A stretch of DNA of 64,000 bases from Phycisphaerales bacterium (GTDB lineage Bacteria > Planctomycetota > Phycisphaerae > Phycisphaerales > SM1A02), in NCBI GenBank assembly GCA_029246705.1, contig JAQWMQ010000015.1, positions 54,243 through 118,242 on the forward strand. Direction: 5' to 3'. Numbering within the stretch: position 1 is the stretch's first letter; each line of letters starts with the position of its first letter. Shown here piece by piece: positions 62,572-64,000 of this stretch. A program made the translations under genes and the position numbers. The notes beneath the pieces are model-generated. The model was given only the letters and a program-made list of their open reading frames with translations, made no database searches and was not told the origin of the DNA.

Positions 62572-63660
62572 ATGGAATGCGGCATCGTCGGTCTGCCAAA
62601 CGTAGGCAAGAGCACCCTTTTCAACGCACTCACCGCTGCGGGCATCGAGGCCCAGAACTATCCGTTCTGCACCATCGAACCCAATGTCGGGGTGGTGAAC
62701 GTCCCCGACCCTCGGTTGGACGTCATCAACAGCCACATCGAGAGCAAGAAAATCATTCCCGCCGTACTGCGCCTGGTCGATATCGCCGGGCTGGTCGAAG
62801 GGGCGAGCAAGGGCGAGGGCCTCGGCAACAAGTTTCTCGCGAACATCCGCGAAGTGGACGCCCTGCTCCAGGTCACCCGCTGCTTCGAGGATGACGACAT
62901 CGTCCACGTGTCAGGGTCGGTGGACCCGGTCCGCGACATCGAGATCATCGGGATAGAACTCCTGCTCGCGGATTCCGAACAGGTCGACGGCTCGCTCGAC
63001 AAGGCCGAACGCCAGGCACGTTCGGGCGACAAGGAGATCAAGTTCCGCGCCGAGGTGCTCGCGAAGTGCAAGGCATGCCTTGACTCCGAACAACCGCTGC
63101 GCACCCTCGACCTCGATCCGGCAGAGGCCAAGGTGGTCCGTTCGTACGGCCTCATCACCGCGAAACCGATCCTCTACGTCGCCAACGTCGACGAGGATCA
63201 CGCCGACGGGTCCGGTGACCATGTCGCCGCGGTCCGCAAGTACGCCGAAGTGCACGGCGGCGGCGTGGTCGTGGTCTGCGCGAAGATCGAATCAGAACTG
63301 GCCGAGATGGACGAGTCGGACAAGCTGGAGATGCTCGAGTCGCTGGGCATGGACGAACCTGCGCTCGCCAAGGTCGCACGGGGTTCCTACGACCTGCTTG
63401 GCCTGCAGAGCTACTTCACCGCCGGTCCCAAGGAGATCCGCGCGTGGACCATCCAAAAGGGATACACCGCCCCGAAGGCCGCAGGCGTGATCCACGGTGA
63501 CTTCGAGCGCGGATTCATCCGGGCAGAGTGCTATCTTGTGCGTGATCTCGAGCAGTACACCAACGAGAAGTCGATCAGGGAAGCAGGCAAGCTTCGATCC
63601 GAAGGCAAGGACTACGTCATGCAGGACGGCGACGTGGTGAACTTCCTGTTCAATGTCTGA
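62572..63660 (+). CDS. ychF: Redox-regulated ATPase/GTPase YchF
   Basis: 362-residue Obg-family P-loop protein that binds ribosomes and prefers [18 protein letters not shown], then [13 protein letters not shown] and [20 protein letters not shown] form the G domain; a coiled-coil arm (about 130-200) and a C-terminal TGS domain ([20 protein letters not shown]) follow. GGAGG lies upstream of the ATG. It diverges from mrdA and has a 160-base gap to the next gene. Confidence 0.95.
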   Translation: MECGIVGLPNVGKSTLFNALTAAGIEAQNYPFCTIEPNVGVVNVPDPRLDVINSHIESKKIIPAVLRLVDIAGLVEGASKGEGLGNKFLANIREVDALLQVTRCFEDDDIVHVSGSVDPVRDIEIIGIELLLADSEQVDGSLDKAERQARSGDKEIKFRAEVLAKCKACLDSEQPLRTLDLDPAEAKVVRSYGLITAKPILYVANVDEDHADGSGDHVAAVRKYAEVHGGGVVVVCAKIESELAEMDESDKLEMLESLGMDEPALAKVARGSYDLLGLQSYFTAGPKEIRAWTIQKGYTAPKAAGVIHGDFERGFIRAECYLVRDLEQYTNEKSIREAGKLRSEGKDYVMQDGDVVNFLFNV

Positions 63661-63820
63661 ACCGACCCGGTGGACAGGAAGCCGCTCGAGAAGCTCGCCC
63701 CCTGCATTCCACGAGTCACCAGCAAGAGGTCCTCGGCAAGCAGATGAGACATGGCCATGACGTGATCCCGGTTCGCATGGTCATCGAGATTCGATCCAGG
63801 ACATGTGCTGAAGGTTCACC

Positions 63821-64000
63821 ATGAGCAGCCAGAATCTGCCGCAGTCGATCAAGGCCGGCGCGATCTACACCATCCTCACGATGGCGGGTGCTGCAACCTT
63901 GGGCGCACTGGTCAAATGGGCTTCGGGCGGGTTCAGCAGCGAGTTTCTCACCTCGGTGCGGTTCTTCTCGGGGTTCATGATCATGATCCTCATCTACGCG
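63821..64000 (+). CDS. EamA/DMT-family transporter, N-terminal fragment
   Basis: The frame starts at ATG 63821 with AAGG six bases upstream and runs off the right edge. The 60 visible residues (AGAIYTILTMAGAATLGALV, then SSEFLTSVRFFSGFMIMIL) show two hydrophobic helices in the pattern of EamA/drug-metabolite transporters, where a conserved 'RF' follows the first helix. The substrate cannot be judged from this part. Confidence 0.65.
   Translation, partial: MSSQNLPQSIKAGAIYTILTMAGAATLGALVKWASGGFSSEFLTSVRFFSGFMIMILIYA

Noticed and set aside
1..64000. CRISPR arrays, insertion sequences, prophage or integrase genes.
   Set aside because: No array of regularly spaced repeats and no transposase, integrase or phage structural motif was seen on either strand. 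The accessory loci have no visible mobile flanks.

Overview
The window is GC-rich, densely coded, double-membrane bacterial DNA that most resembles a free-living planctomycete of the class Phycisphaerae. The evidence is the set of secreted proteins ending in dockerin-like D-x-[ND]-x-DG-x-[IV]-[DN]-G-x-DL repeats, a secreted protein with a VPAPG...RRRRA sorting tail, a large two-gene ResB/CcsA cytochrome c maturation system, FtsH with a PGCGKT Walker A, and BamD/LptE-like outer-membrane assembly genes. This assignment is inference from protein style; there is no rRNA or other phylogenetic marker here. I found no tRNA, rRNA, CRISPR array or insertion sequence.

Layout. 1-15.1 kb: a mixed region with a truncated secreted protein, a C1 peptidase, secreted dockerin proteins, the resB-ccsA operon, a periplasmic cyclophilin, a DsbB-like protein with a small membrane partner, an ALDH7-type dehydrogenase, an orphan CoA-transferase B subunit and a tandem DUF1080 protein. 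15.1-23.6 kb: a compact accessory locus in which a rhodanese-cysteine desulfurase fusion is transcribed divergently from a two-gene nonribosomal peptide synthetase (NRPS), Cy-A-T-Ox followed by docking-C-T-TE. The A domain carries a cysteine-like code and the Ox domain is SagB-like, so a thiazole product is predicted. 23.6-35.5 kb: a flagellar block, all on the minus strand and transcribed fliL-fliN-fliO-fliP-fliQ-fliR-flhB-flhA-flhF-flhG-small membrane gene-fliA. It holds most of the export gate, the polar placement proteins and the flagellar sigma factor. fliM, normally between fliL and fliN, is absent.

35.6-46.1 kb: a diacylglycerol-kinase-like gene diverges from a bamD-lptE-ftsH-DUF167 operon. 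Next come small membrane proteins behind a short uvrC (one of them split by an in-frame TGA inside a perfect hairpin), a 13-cysteine repeat lipoprotein, an OB-fold-like lipoprotein and pyrC. 46.1-56 kb: a secreted vanadium-haloperoxidase-like enzyme with dockerin repeats, divergent from an MMPL/RND exporter; then a sorting-tail protein, a polypyrimidine tract and a very large MscS-type channel. 56-64 kb: dinG-like helicase; the overlapping mrdA-rodA-rsmG operon for cell elongation and 16S rRNA methylation; ychF; and the start of an EamA-type transporter cut by the window edge.

The NRPS locus is the best candidate for an undescribed system. Its first domain is a heterocyclisation domain with no loading module, its second protein has a carrier domain but no adenylation domain, and a sulfur-mobilising fusion enzyme shares its control region.
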